From assembly GCA_965218625.1 (NCBI GenBank), contig CBDCLG010000023.1:62001-126000 (forward strand): a stretch of DNA of 64,000 nt, read 5' to 3'. This document shows positions 44,394-52,350 of this stretch, piece after piece. The translations under genes were made by a program, and so were the position numbers. The first letter of the stretch is position 1. Every line of letters starts with the position of its first letter. The DNA is from Bin5 sp965218625 (GTDB lineage Bacteria > Chloroflexota > Anaerolineae > Caldilineales > Caldilineaceae). The notes below the pieces were generated by a model that searched no databases, was not told where the DNA came from, and was given only the letters and a program-made list of their open reading frames with translations.

Positions 44394-45299
44394 TCAATCA
44401 TCAGACGAGAGAAGTCGCACACTTACGCGCCCCAGCATGAAGGTGAAGGCGAACAGGAGCACTGCGATCGCCGACGCGTACCCCATCTCAAAGCGCACAA
44501 AGGCGTAGTCATACAGATGCGTGATAATCACATGGCCCGCGTACAGCGGGCTGGGAAAGCCGACCAGCGCCACCGCCACCTGGAAGACGGCAAACGAGTT
44601 GACAATGCTGATGACGGTGCCGAAAAGCAGCTGTGGACGCATGATCGGCAGCGTGATCTTGACCAGCTCAACCCAGGGGTTCGGGATGCCATCCATTTTG
44701 CCCGCCTCGTACAGCTCTTTGGGCACCGTCTGCAGACCGGCCAGAAACACAAGAAAACCGGTGCCCAGGCTCATCCACAGCGAGACCACGATGATGGCCG
44801 GCATGATGTAGGACTGCTCGGCCAGGAACTGGATCGGCTCGTCGAGTATCCCGGTGCTGATCAGCGCATTGTTGAGCGTCCCATAGCGGTCGCCGCTCAG
44901 CAGAATCCGCCACACAAAGGAGGCCGCGATCGCGCTGCCAATCGACGGTGTGTAGTAGGCAAGGACATAGATCGTGCGGAACCGCATTCGGTTCAGCAGC
45001 CAGGCCAGCAGAAACGACGCCACAAACGAGACCGGGCCGGTGACAAAGGCAAATGTGAGCGTGTTTCCGATCGCGATCAGAAAGATCTCATCATCCACCA
45101 GCAGCGACCGGTAGTTGGTCCAGCCGATCCAGCGCGGCGCCTCGAGAATATTGAAATAGGTGAAACTGAGGTATATGGCGCTGACGACCGGCCCGACCAC
45201 GAAGATCAGGAACAGCAGCAGATAGGGCGCCAAAAAGGCGTACCCGATCAGCTGCCAGCGTCCCTCACTGCGCCAGCGCTCCTGGAATTGTTCCATCAT
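44394..45299 (-). CDS. Sugar ABC transporter permease, MalF type (pair 2)
   Basis: A 301-residue permease with the first helix LIGYAFLAPYLLLFLIFVVG, six membrane segments, and the EAA loop LYEAGKMDGIPNPWVELVKI followed by TLPIMRP. The ATG overlaps the stop of the 982-residue binding protein (ATGA), so translation of transporter parts is coupled. Together with the 43497-44369 permease it forms the second membrane channel of the locus. Confidence 0.92.
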   Translation of the reverse strand: MMEQFQERWRSEGRWQLIGYAFLAPYLLLFLIFVVGPVVSAIYLSFTYFNILEAPRWIGWTNYRSLLVDDEIFLIAIGNTLTFAFVTGPVSFVASFLLAWLLNRMRFRTIYVLAYYTPSIGSAIAASFVWRILLSGDRYGTLNNALISTGILDEPIQFLAEQSYIMPAIIVVSLWMSLGTGFLVFLAGLQTVPKELYEAGKMDGIPNPWVELVKITLPIMRPQLLFGTVISIVNSFAVFQVAVALVGFPSPLYAGHVIITHLYDYAFVRFEMGYASAIAVLLFAFTFMLGRVSVRLLSSDD

Positions 45300-48244
45300 T
45301 GTTCGATTAACCCGAACTCTTCCTGTTTCTTGCGCATCTCTTTGTTAATCTCCCGTACCGCCTCTTCCAGCGCGTCACGCGGATGCTCTCCTTGCAGGAC
45401 GGTCTTGTTCCACGCGTTGTAGATATGGCGCGGTGTGAAGTAACCGCCCAGCACGACCGGCGTCTCCTTGAACCAGTGCCACTGCTCCAGGATCGCCTCG
45501 ATGTCGTTCGCATCCCACGGCAGCCGCTGCAGCGCGGCAACGTTGGCCGTATTCCAGCGCGCCTCGACGCCGAGCAGCGCCTCGACCTCCGAGCCGTAGC
45601 GGATCTGCGTGTCCTCGTCCGTCCACCACTTGATGAACTCCCAGGCCTCCTCCGGATTCTCCGTATCCCGGAACATCGCAATCGCCTGGCCGCGGCCGCC
45701 GTTCGTGCGGTCGATGCGCCCGTCCGCCAGCGGCGTGCCCGGCATCGGCGCCATCGCCCACCGGCCCCGCAGCTCAGGCGCCGCCGTCTTGAACCGCACG
45801 TAGGTCCAGTAGTTGGAGACCCCCATTGGCATCTGGCCCATGCGGAAACGGGTGAAAAAATCGGCCTGCAGCGGCAGCCTGTAGCTGATAAACAGGTCGG
45901 TCCACGTCTTGAATGCCGCCAGCCCTTCCGGCGTATTCAATGCTGAGCGGAACCCGTCCTCCGTGTACCACTCGCCGCCCTCCTGGAACAGTATCGGCAT
46001 CAGCCCGGCATCGGTCAGACCGCCCACCGCACTCGGCGCCGGCGCTTCGTAGAAAAAGTTGAGGCCGTACTGCTGCAGCTCGATGACCGACGTGTAGATC
46101 TCCTCCCACGTCTCCGGCACCGGCAGATTCAGCTCATTCAGTATGTCGGTGCGGTAGAAGAGCATATTGAAGTCCTGCGTCTCCGGCAGCGCAAAAGTCC
46201 CTTCCCGGTACTGGTACGGGATCAGCGCGCCCGGCCGGAACCTCTCGACTACCTCCTCGAAGTCCTCAAATTGGCTCAGGTCGATGACACCGTTGCGAAT
46301 GGCAAACTCGATCGGCAGATTCGGATTCAGCGCCATCGCCACGTCCGGGGCGTCCCCTGCCGTCATCGCCAGCAGCACCGCGTTGAGGCCGCCCACGTTC
46401 ATCTGCTCGGCCGGCATCACCCGCACGTTTACCTTGATGCCGGTGCGCGGCGTGAAATCATCGTCGATCATATCGCGCAGTATCAGCGCCCACTCAAGGC
46501 CACGCCCCACCCACACCGTCAGCAGGACCTCATCCCCCTTCGCCGTGTAGACGCTGCCCACCGAGTTGTAATCCTGGCTGAAAGAGACCAGAAACTGTGA
46601 GATCGAACTGATTGTCGCGGCAAACACGCTGTAGGGCTTGTTCGGCACCTGCGTCTCGGGCGCCGAGACCGCCAGCCAGTCCAGTTCCAGCCACTGCTCC
46701 TTCAGCCGCACAACCCAATCGCCGAGCTGGCCCTGGGACCGGCCCAGGTCTTCCAGCCGGAACGGAATCGTGTCCGGCTCCCGTACCAGATCGTGGATCT
46801 GGTCCTGCACAATCTCGAGGGTCGCAACAATGTTCGGGCGTTGCCCCGCCACTTCGGTCAGGTACAGCTTTTGCGCCTCCAGCCGGTCGGAAATGTCCAT
46901 CAGCCAGCCCAAGAGATTCGGGATCTTCTGGTCGACCTCGTAAATGACAAAGGGGTCGGGGCGCGCACCCGTGATCATGACGATGCGCCGCGAGATCTCC
47001 GACAACTCCAGCAAGACCTCCTCCACCGCGCGCACCGTCGGGCCGAACGAACCGACGGTCGCCTCCAGTGTGAGTATGTGTTCGCCGCCGGTCAGGTAGA
47101 ACAGATACGGGCTCCCCGACCTGTCGCCAAGCGTAACCGTTTGCCAGTGACGGTCATATCCCACCTGAAACTCGCGCATCTCCGCAAACGGGATCTCGCC
47201 GTCGATGCGCAGCGTTCGCAGCGAAGGCCGGCCGTCAGCGAACGCCTGCCAGGCCCGCAGGCTGATGTTGTAGAGGCCGTCCTCCGGCACACTGAACTGC
47301 CACGACGCGCTCTGGCCGGCCTGCCGCCAGCGGTAGCCGCCGAATGTGTTCAGCTTGAATCCGGTGCCTGCGGACGGCTCGACCGTCGTATCGTAGCTGA
47401 CCTCGCGGCGGATGGTCGGCTCCGATTTCGCATAGGTATGTTCCGCCTGCACCTGCGCCAGCGCATCGCTGGCCTCCGCATATCCTTGCGCCCGCCATTC
47501 CGCCAGGCGCTCTTCGTAAGTCGGGAGCGCAAGCGGCGACAGTACCCGCAGCGAAGCGATGGCGATCGGCTCCCGGTGGGCGATCAGGCGGATGCGGTTC
47601 GTCCCCTCCCGAAAATAGAAGCGAATCGGGTCGAGATACATGCGGTTGGCGTCCTGCAACCGCCGCGCCTGCCAGCCGTATATCTCATGCTGCGGTGGCC
47701 GCACGTCCCAGCCGCGATTGTCCTGCCTCGGTTCGCGCTGGTCGTTCCAGCTGCGCGGAAACAGGAACTGCTTGGCCTCGACAAAGGGGCGTTCGCCGTT
47801 GATATGCACCTCCCGCCACACCGCGGAGCGCTTTCCCTCCAGCGCGTAATACTCGACGCCGATCTCGTAGAGACCGCTGCTTGGCGCGTCAAACTCCCAC
47901 TCGACCCAGCCCACCTCCGATTCCCACAGAAGGATCGGGCCCGCCTTGCCCTCGAACTCGGAAGCCACGCTCAAGCCGGGCGCGTCGGCGTCGGCATAGT
48001 CGCCGCCCGGAATGGTGATCTCCACGCCGGCGGCCGGCTGAAGGCCGGCGGCGCGGTAATCTTCCAGCACATCGGCGTACGTGGTCTCCAGGAAATACTG
48101 GACGCCGATCCCTTCCTGCTGCTGCGGCGCGGGCGGCGGCGAGCCTTCGCCCGTGAACGCCAGCGCAGCGTGCGGCGCCGGACTCAGCAGGAGAGCCGCA
48201 AGTAGTAGAATTGTCGCCGGTTTCAACTTGCTCGTTCGTCCCAT
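45296..48244 (-). CDS. Giant solute-binding protein with N-terminal carbohydrate-binding-like half
   Basis: The 982-residue secreted protein has a signal peptide (residues ~1-29, ending near ALAFTGEG). Two successive beta-sandwich regions follow: WVEWEFDAPSSGLYEIGVEY (around 110-130) and SASWQFSVPEDGLYNISLRA (around 315-335), each leading to a NGERPFVE/DGEIPFAE strand, which looks like a tandem galactose-binding/CBM-like pair. A helical linker (~430-580) then leads to a family-1 solute-binding domain (DEVLLTVWVGRGLEWALILR, GDAPDVAM, MLFYRTDILNELNLPVPETW). Normal binding proteins are 400-450 residues. There is no lipobox. It probably captures an oligo- or polysaccharide for permease pair 2. 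Confidence 0.85.
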   Translation of the reverse strand: MGRTSKLKPATILLLAALLLSPAPHAALAFTGEGSPPPAPQQQEGIGVQYFLETTYADVLEDYRAAGLQPAAGVEITIPGGDYADADAPGLSVASEFEGKAGPILLWESEVGWVEWEFDAPSSGLYEIGVEYYALEGKRSAVWREVHINGERPFVEAKQFLFPRSWNDQREPRQDNRGWDVRPPQHEIYGWQARRLQDANRMYLDPIRFYFREGTNRIRLIAHREPIAIASLRVLSPLALPTYEERLAEWRAQGYAEASDALAQVQAEHTYAKSEPTIRREVSYDTTVEPSAGTGFKLNTFGGYRWRQAGQSASWQFSVPEDGLYNISLRAWQAFADGRPSLRTLRIDGEIPFAEMREFQVGYDRHWQTVTLGDRSGSPYLFYLTGGEHILTLEATVGSFGPTVRAVEEVLLELSEISRRIVMITGARPDPFVIYEVDQKIPNLLGWLMDISDRLEAQKLYLTEVAGQRPNIVATLEIVQDQIHDLVREPDTIPFRLEDLGRSQGQLGDWVVRLKEQWLELDWLAVSAPETQVPNKPYSVFAATISSISQFLVSFSQDYNSVGSVYTAKGDEVLLTVWVGRGLEWALILRDMIDDDFTPRTGIKVNVRVMPAEQMNVGGLNAVLLAMTAGDAPDVAMALNPNLPIEFAIRNGVIDLSQFEDFEEVVERFRPGALIPYQYREGTFALPETQDFNMLFYRTDILNELNLPVPETWEEIYTSVIELQQYGLNFFYEAPAPSAVGGLTDAGLMPILFQEGGEWYTEDGFRSALNTPEGLAAFKTWTDLFISYRLPLQADFFTRFRMGQMPMGVSNYWTYVRFKTAAPELRGRWAMAPMPGTPLADGRIDRTNGGRGQAIAMFRDTENPEEAWEFIKWWTDEDTQIRYGSEVEALLGVEARWNTANVAALQRLPWDANDIEAILEQWHWFKETPVVLGGYFTPRHIYNAWNKTVLQGEHPRDALEEAVREINKEMRKKQEEFGLIEQ

Positions 48245-48249
48245 GAGAG

Positions 48250-49203
48250 TTACTCCACCAGCCCCGTTCTGTCGATGCTCTGCGTGAAATATCGCTGTGC
48301 GAACAGGTAGATCAGCAGCAGAGGCAGCACGGTCAACGTCACCGCAGCCATGAAGGTGTTCTCCTCCAGTCTCGTATACGTTGAACCGCTGAAATTATTG
48401 AGCAGCGAGTTGAAAATCTCCATCCGCTGCGTCAGTGTGTAGAGCGTGTTGTCGCGCAGCACCAGCCACGGCGTGAAGTTGTCGTTCCAGGTCCACACCA
48501 GCGAAAAGAGCATCACCACCAGGATAGCCGGTTTGGCCAGTGGCAGCATGATCTGCCAGAAAATGCGGAAAGGCCCCGCGCCGTCAACGTGGGCCGCGTC
48601 CTCAAGCTCGTAGGGCAGCCCGCGGAAGAACTGGCGAAAGACGATCAGGAGAATTCCCCCGCGCACGCCGTAGCTCAGAAACGGCGGCAGCATCAGGGGC
48701 AGATAGGTATTGGTCCACTTCAGGTCGGTATACAGCATAAACTGCGGCACCATCGTCGTCTGCGGCGGCACCACGATCGTGAACAGCAGCAGGGCGAACA
48801 GAAAATCCCGCCCCGGAAAGCGCATGCGTGCGAAACCGTAGGCAACCATGGCGCCGACTATTGTCTGGCCGACCGCCGCCACCAGGCTGGTTCCGAGGCT
48901 GACGCGCACGCCGTCAAAGTACTGCAGCACCTCGAACGCCAGCAGGTAGCCTTCATTCGTCGGCGTGCGCGAAATCCAGTTGACCGCCGGGTTGTTCAAT
49001 TCATGCACCGTTTTGATCGACGTCGTGACCATGAAAATCACAGGAAATAGAAAGATGTAAGCGAAGTCGAGCAGAATGATCCAGCGCAGCAGCGTGCCCA
49101 GGCGGCGCCGGAAAACCCGCCACGTATGTTCCCAGCTGCCCAATGGCCGCGTTCGCGCCAGCAAGAAGCGGCTTCCGATAACGTCAGCAAGCCCTTTGAT
49201 CAT
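48250..49203 (-). CDS. Sugar ABC transporter permease, MalG type (pair 1)
   Basis: The 317-residue permease has six membrane segments and the EAA loop ELEDAAHVDGAGPFRIFWQI followed by MLPLAKPA. The canonical EAA reads EDAA here. The N-terminus is long (about 35 residues before the first helix IILLDFAYIFLFPVIFMVT). Its ATG overlaps the stop of the preceding permease (ATGA), and its stop lies 5 bases before the giant binding protein. Confidence 0.92.
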   Translation of the reverse strand: MIKGLADVIGSRFLLARTRPLGSWEHTWRVFRRRLGTLLRWIILLDFAYIFLFPVIFMVTTSIKTVHELNNPAVNWISRTPTNEGYLLAFEVLQYFDGVRVSLGTSLVAAVGQTIVGAMVAYGFARMRFPGRDFLFALLLFTIVVPPQTTMVPQFMLYTDLKWTNTYLPLMLPPFLSYGVRGGILLIVFRQFFRGLPYELEDAAHVDGAGPFRIFWQIMLPLAKPAILVVMLFSLVWTWNDNFTPWLVLRDNTLYTLTQRMEIFNSLLNNFSGSTYTRLEENTFMAAVTLTVLPLLLIYLFAQRYFTQSIDRTGLVE

Positions 49204-50072
49204 GTTCTCTCTCCGGCATAGAAGACCAGGCCCGACGAAAGGCGCACCAACAGTACGATCAGGACAAAGACGAGCAGAAAATAGATCCAGCCCAGCGCGG
49301 CGCCGTAATCGAGCCGCAGCGAGGCGCCGATACTCACGTCCATAATGTAATCAACCACCTTGTTGAGTGGATCGGTGAACGAGTCGACCAGCGTGTAGAT
49401 GGCGGCAACCAGGATAACCGGCGAAAGCATCGGCAGCGTGATCTTCCAGAACGCTTCCCAGTCGGTCGAGCCGTCGACGTACGCGGCCTCGTACAGGCTG
49501 GGCGGAATGCTGTTCAAGCCGGCCACGAACAGCAGGATCTGGACGCCTGTGCGCCAGATGATCAGCGTCAGCCGGTCCAGCGTCGCCTGGATTGGCGTGA
49601 CGATGCCGCCCTCCAGCGGTGATGATTCCGCCGACACCAGAATCGGCTCCATCGTAGACATCATGACCTGGTCGCCCGCGCCGGCCCGCAGCAGCTCCTG
49701 GATCACGCCCGCGCTTCCGATCACCACCGGCATAAAAAAGATGGCCCGCAGCGTCGTCTGGCCGCGACGGACCCTCGCCAGCAGGATCGCCATGATCAGG
49801 GAGAAGATGAGAATCAGCGGCAGATCGAGCGCCAGGTCGCCGAGCGTTTCGGTAAGTGTCGGAATCAGCCGCACATCCTCCCGGAAAGCTTCGCTGTAGT
49901 TCGTCAGTCCGGCCCACTCGCTCTTCAGCTGCACGAGCCCGGTGACCCTTTGAAAGCTCAACATCAGCGAACGAATCAGCGGCCACGCAAACAGCAGCAG
50001 CGTGCCCACTATCCAGGGGCTCACGAAGATATATCCCCATATGATCTGCTGCTTTCTCAGGCTCAGTCTCAT
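49200..50072 (-). CDS. Sugar ABC transporter permease, MalF type (pair 1)
   Basis: From the ATG at 50072 (AGGG upstream, 4 bases after the DUF5696 stop) the product has 290 residues: IIWGYIFVSPWIVGTLLLFA as the first helix, six membrane segments, and LYEAAYVDGSTDWEAFWKIT followed by LPMLSP as the EAA loop. An unusual feature is an insertion of about 30 residues between helices (LRAGAGDQVMMSTMEPILVS onward), which would face outside and could touch a binding protein. The longer frame to 50153 overlaps the upstream gene and is not used. Confidence 0.9.
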   Translation of the reverse strand: MRLSLRKQQIIWGYIFVSPWIVGTLLLFAWPLIRSLMLSFQRVTGLVQLKSEWAGLTNYSEAFREDVRLIPTLTETLGDLALDLPLILIFSLIMAILLARVRRGQTTLRAIFFMPVVIGSAGVIQELLRAGAGDQVMMSTMEPILVSAESSPLEGGIVTPIQATLDRLTLIIWRTGVQILLFVAGLNSIPPSLYEAAYVDGSTDWEAFWKITLPMLSPVILVAAIYTLVDSFTDPLNKVVDYIMDVSIGASLRLDYGAALGWIYFLLVFVLIVLLVRLSSGLVFYAGERT

Positions 50073-50076
50073 GTCG

Positions 50077-52350
50077 CTACCCTGCCAGCCCCTCGTTTTT
50101 GCCTTCGACGACAAGATACCATAGAGGCTCGACGCGAATGCCACTCTCTTCAAACGGCCTGTCCCCGTAGTTTACGTAGACCGTCGTGCCGTCCTCGTAA
50201 GTCGTGGCAAAGACCTGGGGAGCCAGTTGACGGCGTCCTACGATGAACTGGTTGACCGTGTGGCCCAGCTGCCCGATGCTGACCGCATACTCACTCGCGG
50301 CCCGTTCTATCCACTCCTCGTATTGGGCGCTGTAAAGCTCATTGTACGTCGTCCGGTTCAGCACAATCGGCTGGCGGTACGTCAGCTCGTAAGCAGGCAG
50401 CAGCCCATATTCCAGCCGCGTCAGAAAGTCGCGCTGCGGGTCCGAATCGAGGTTTGTCGCCTCCCCGTAGAGCCGCACCAGCCCGTGCGTCGCAATCGAA
50501 TAGAACGGCACGGTTTCGTCCGAAAACAGATAGTCGCTGCGGTAAATAGGCAGCTGCGTGATCGTGTCTGCTGCGCCGAGCACATAGCCGTTTCCACCCT
50601 GGGCCGTCGCCGACCCCATCGTGTCGCCTATCAAAAAGAGCATCTCCCGCCAGGACGCCGCGAACTCGGTCCGTTCCAGCGGAAACCTGGGGTTTACATC
50701 CTTCAGCAGCAGCTCCCCCGACCAGCGCAGCTCCATCCCGTCCACGCCCAGACCCGCCAGGCGCGGCGCCTCTCTCTCCAGGTAACGGCCGCGCGCAAAA
50801 GTGGGGTTGAGGAAGAAGCGGTTCTTGCGCAGCTCGCGCGGCACCTCCACGTTCGCCGCCGACGCCACCAGGTCGCTCACCGGCAGCAGGTTCGGCTGGA
50901 TCACCCCGTCCGTCAGCGGAAAGAATCCCCCGTTTTGCAGAAAAGCCAGGGTGTAGTCGGCCTCGACCAACAGGGGGACATTCAGCCCCTCCAGCTGATC
51001 GGCCAGCCGTTCCAACCCGCGCGCTCCTCCCAGCCGGCGGTCCGGCGGCCAGCGCTTCGGCAGATTTCCCTGGTAGCCGTCCGCCTCCCAGCCCACCAGC
51101 ACAACGTCCAGGTCGGTCATGCCCGCGTCCACGTAGGCCGTCGCAATCTCAGCCGCCTGCGCGAACGACGTTGCCGTGACGAAGCTGCGCCAGATCAGGC
51201 CCGGCTTCTGCGCGCCCAAAATCAGCCGCAGGCGCAGCGCCGCATCCTCCCCGCCGCCCGCACCTGCCTCCGGCGACCCGCCCAGCCGTTCCAGCCCGCG
51301 GTCCTCGATCAGATGCTGGCGGAACCGCTGCGCCATCCCAACCCAGTTCGCCTCTTCACCAGCCAAAAAGAAGAAGCGCATGCCCCGGTCCCCGCCGACA
51401 CGGTCCGTCTCGAAAAAGGCCTTGAACACGCCCTTTCGCAGCGGAAACTGCGTCAACCGGCGGTAGATCAGCCTCAGGCTCGCACGGCTGAACGTCATCG
51501 GGTCGATGCTGATGCCAGCCTCGATCGAGCTCTCCCCCGCCCCGACCGTGGCCACGCCCATCACCGCGCCCTCCTCGTGCGCGATCCCGTACACCGGCAA
51601 TGGCGTGCGCTGCTCCGACGGCCTCGCAAACGAATAACGGTGCGTTCCGTAGGAGACCGTGCTGTACGGCTTGCGATATCCCACTTGCCTGCCAATGTAG
51701 GTCAGCGCGCCCGGCCCGTCCGGCAGAACGAAGTAGGCCGGCGTCTCCTCGGCATGGGGCACCGCCCCCATATAGGGTAGCAGATCAATGCCGACAAACA
51801 GGTTCTCCTCCGTCTCGACCAGGTCGGCCTCGGCGATCATCACCTCCAGGTAGTCCGGCCCCAACCGGTAGCGCAGCGTCAGCCCAACGCCCAGCTCCTC
51901 CATCTCGTAGCGCACAGCAGGCCCTTCCGCAGTCCGCTCGATCTCCATGCTCGATACCTTGGAGACGCTGTCCTCGCGGCGCATCTGTGTACTCTGACCC
52001 CGCGTAAAAAAGGCGAAAAAGACCGTGCCAAACTTCCCGTGCAGGCTCTCCGGCACCGCGTCCCCCGGCGGCAGCGGCGGCGTGCTCAGCCACACAAGCG
52101 ACGAACGCAGATCGCGAACTGCCACCTGCGCGCTCTGCGGGTGCATATGCAGCTCCAGGTGTTCGCTGCGCGCCACGAGGTCGTACCCCTCCGGCACCGC
52201 ATCCGCCAGCATCCGCGTACCGCTGAATGGCGACGGATCCTGGGCCGCGGCCGGCATGGCCCCCACCAGCAGCAGGCAGCAAAGCAGGGCGACGGGCACG
52301 AGCCGCCGGGCCGCAGCCGCGAATCTAAATGACAATCCGCAGGATCTCAA
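50077..52350 (-). CDS. DUF5696-like secreted protein, putative TIM-barrel glycosidase
   Basis: About 757 residues with a signal peptide ending at PAAAQD. The N-terminal half is beta-rich (ARSEHLELHMHPQSAQVAVRD; YRKPYSTVSYGTHRYSF). The second half reads like a barrel hydrolase: DLDVVLVGWEADGYQGNLPK, RLGGARGLERLADQLEGLNV, LVEADYTLAF, LAGLGVDGMELRWSGELLL, with acidic residues at strand ends. This arrangement resembles DUF5696 proteins that sit beside sugar ABC permeases. Glycosidase activity is inferred. The start is uncertain: I use a TTG at 52350 with GAGAGG upstream; TTG at 52383 is possible. It overlaps the end of the NHL gene. Confidence 0.72.
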   Translation of the reverse strand: MRSCGLSFRFAAAARRLVPVALLCCLLLVGAMPAAAQDPSPFSGTRMLADAVPEGYDLVARSEHLELHMHPQSAQVAVRDLRSSLVWLSTPPLPPGDAVPESLHGKFGTVFFAFFTRGQSTQMRREDSVSKVSSMEIERTAEGPAVRYEMEELGVGLTLRYRLGPDYLEVMIAEADLVETEENLFVGIDLLPYMGAVPHAEETPAYFVLPDGPGALTYIGRQVGYRKPYSTVSYGTHRYSFARPSEQRTPLPVYGIAHEEGAVMGVATVGAGESSIEAGISIDPMTFSRASLRLIYRRLTQFPLRKGVFKAFFETDRVGGDRGMRFFFLAGEEANWVGMAQRFRQHLIEDRGLERLGGSPEAGAGGGEDAALRLRLILGAQKPGLIWRSFVTATSFAQAAEIATAYVDAGMTDLDVVLVGWEADGYQGNLPKRWPPDRRLGGARGLERLADQLEGLNVPLLVEADYTLAFLQNGGFFPLTDGVIQPNLLPVSDLVASAANVEVPRELRKNRFFLNPTFARGRYLEREAPRLAGLGVDGMELRWSGELLLKDVNPRFPLERTEFAASWREMLFLIGDTMGSATAQGGNGYVLGAADTITQLPIYRSDYLFSDETVPFYSIATHGLVRLYGEATNLDSDPQRDFLTRLEYGLLPAYELTYRQPIVLNRTTYNELYSAQYEEWIERAASEYAVSIGQLGHTVNQFIVGRRQLAPQVFATTYEDGTTVYVNYGDRPFEESGIRVEPLWYLVVEGKNEGLAG

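Noticed and set aside
46793..48205. Long plus-strand frame (470 codons) opposite the giant binding protein, and similar long shadows at 16161-18908, 37774-39174 and 50227-51780
   Set aside because: Third-position GC bias produces long antisense frames in GC-rich genes; the products are Arg/His/Leu-rich, have no motifs, and the opposite strand encodes clear families.
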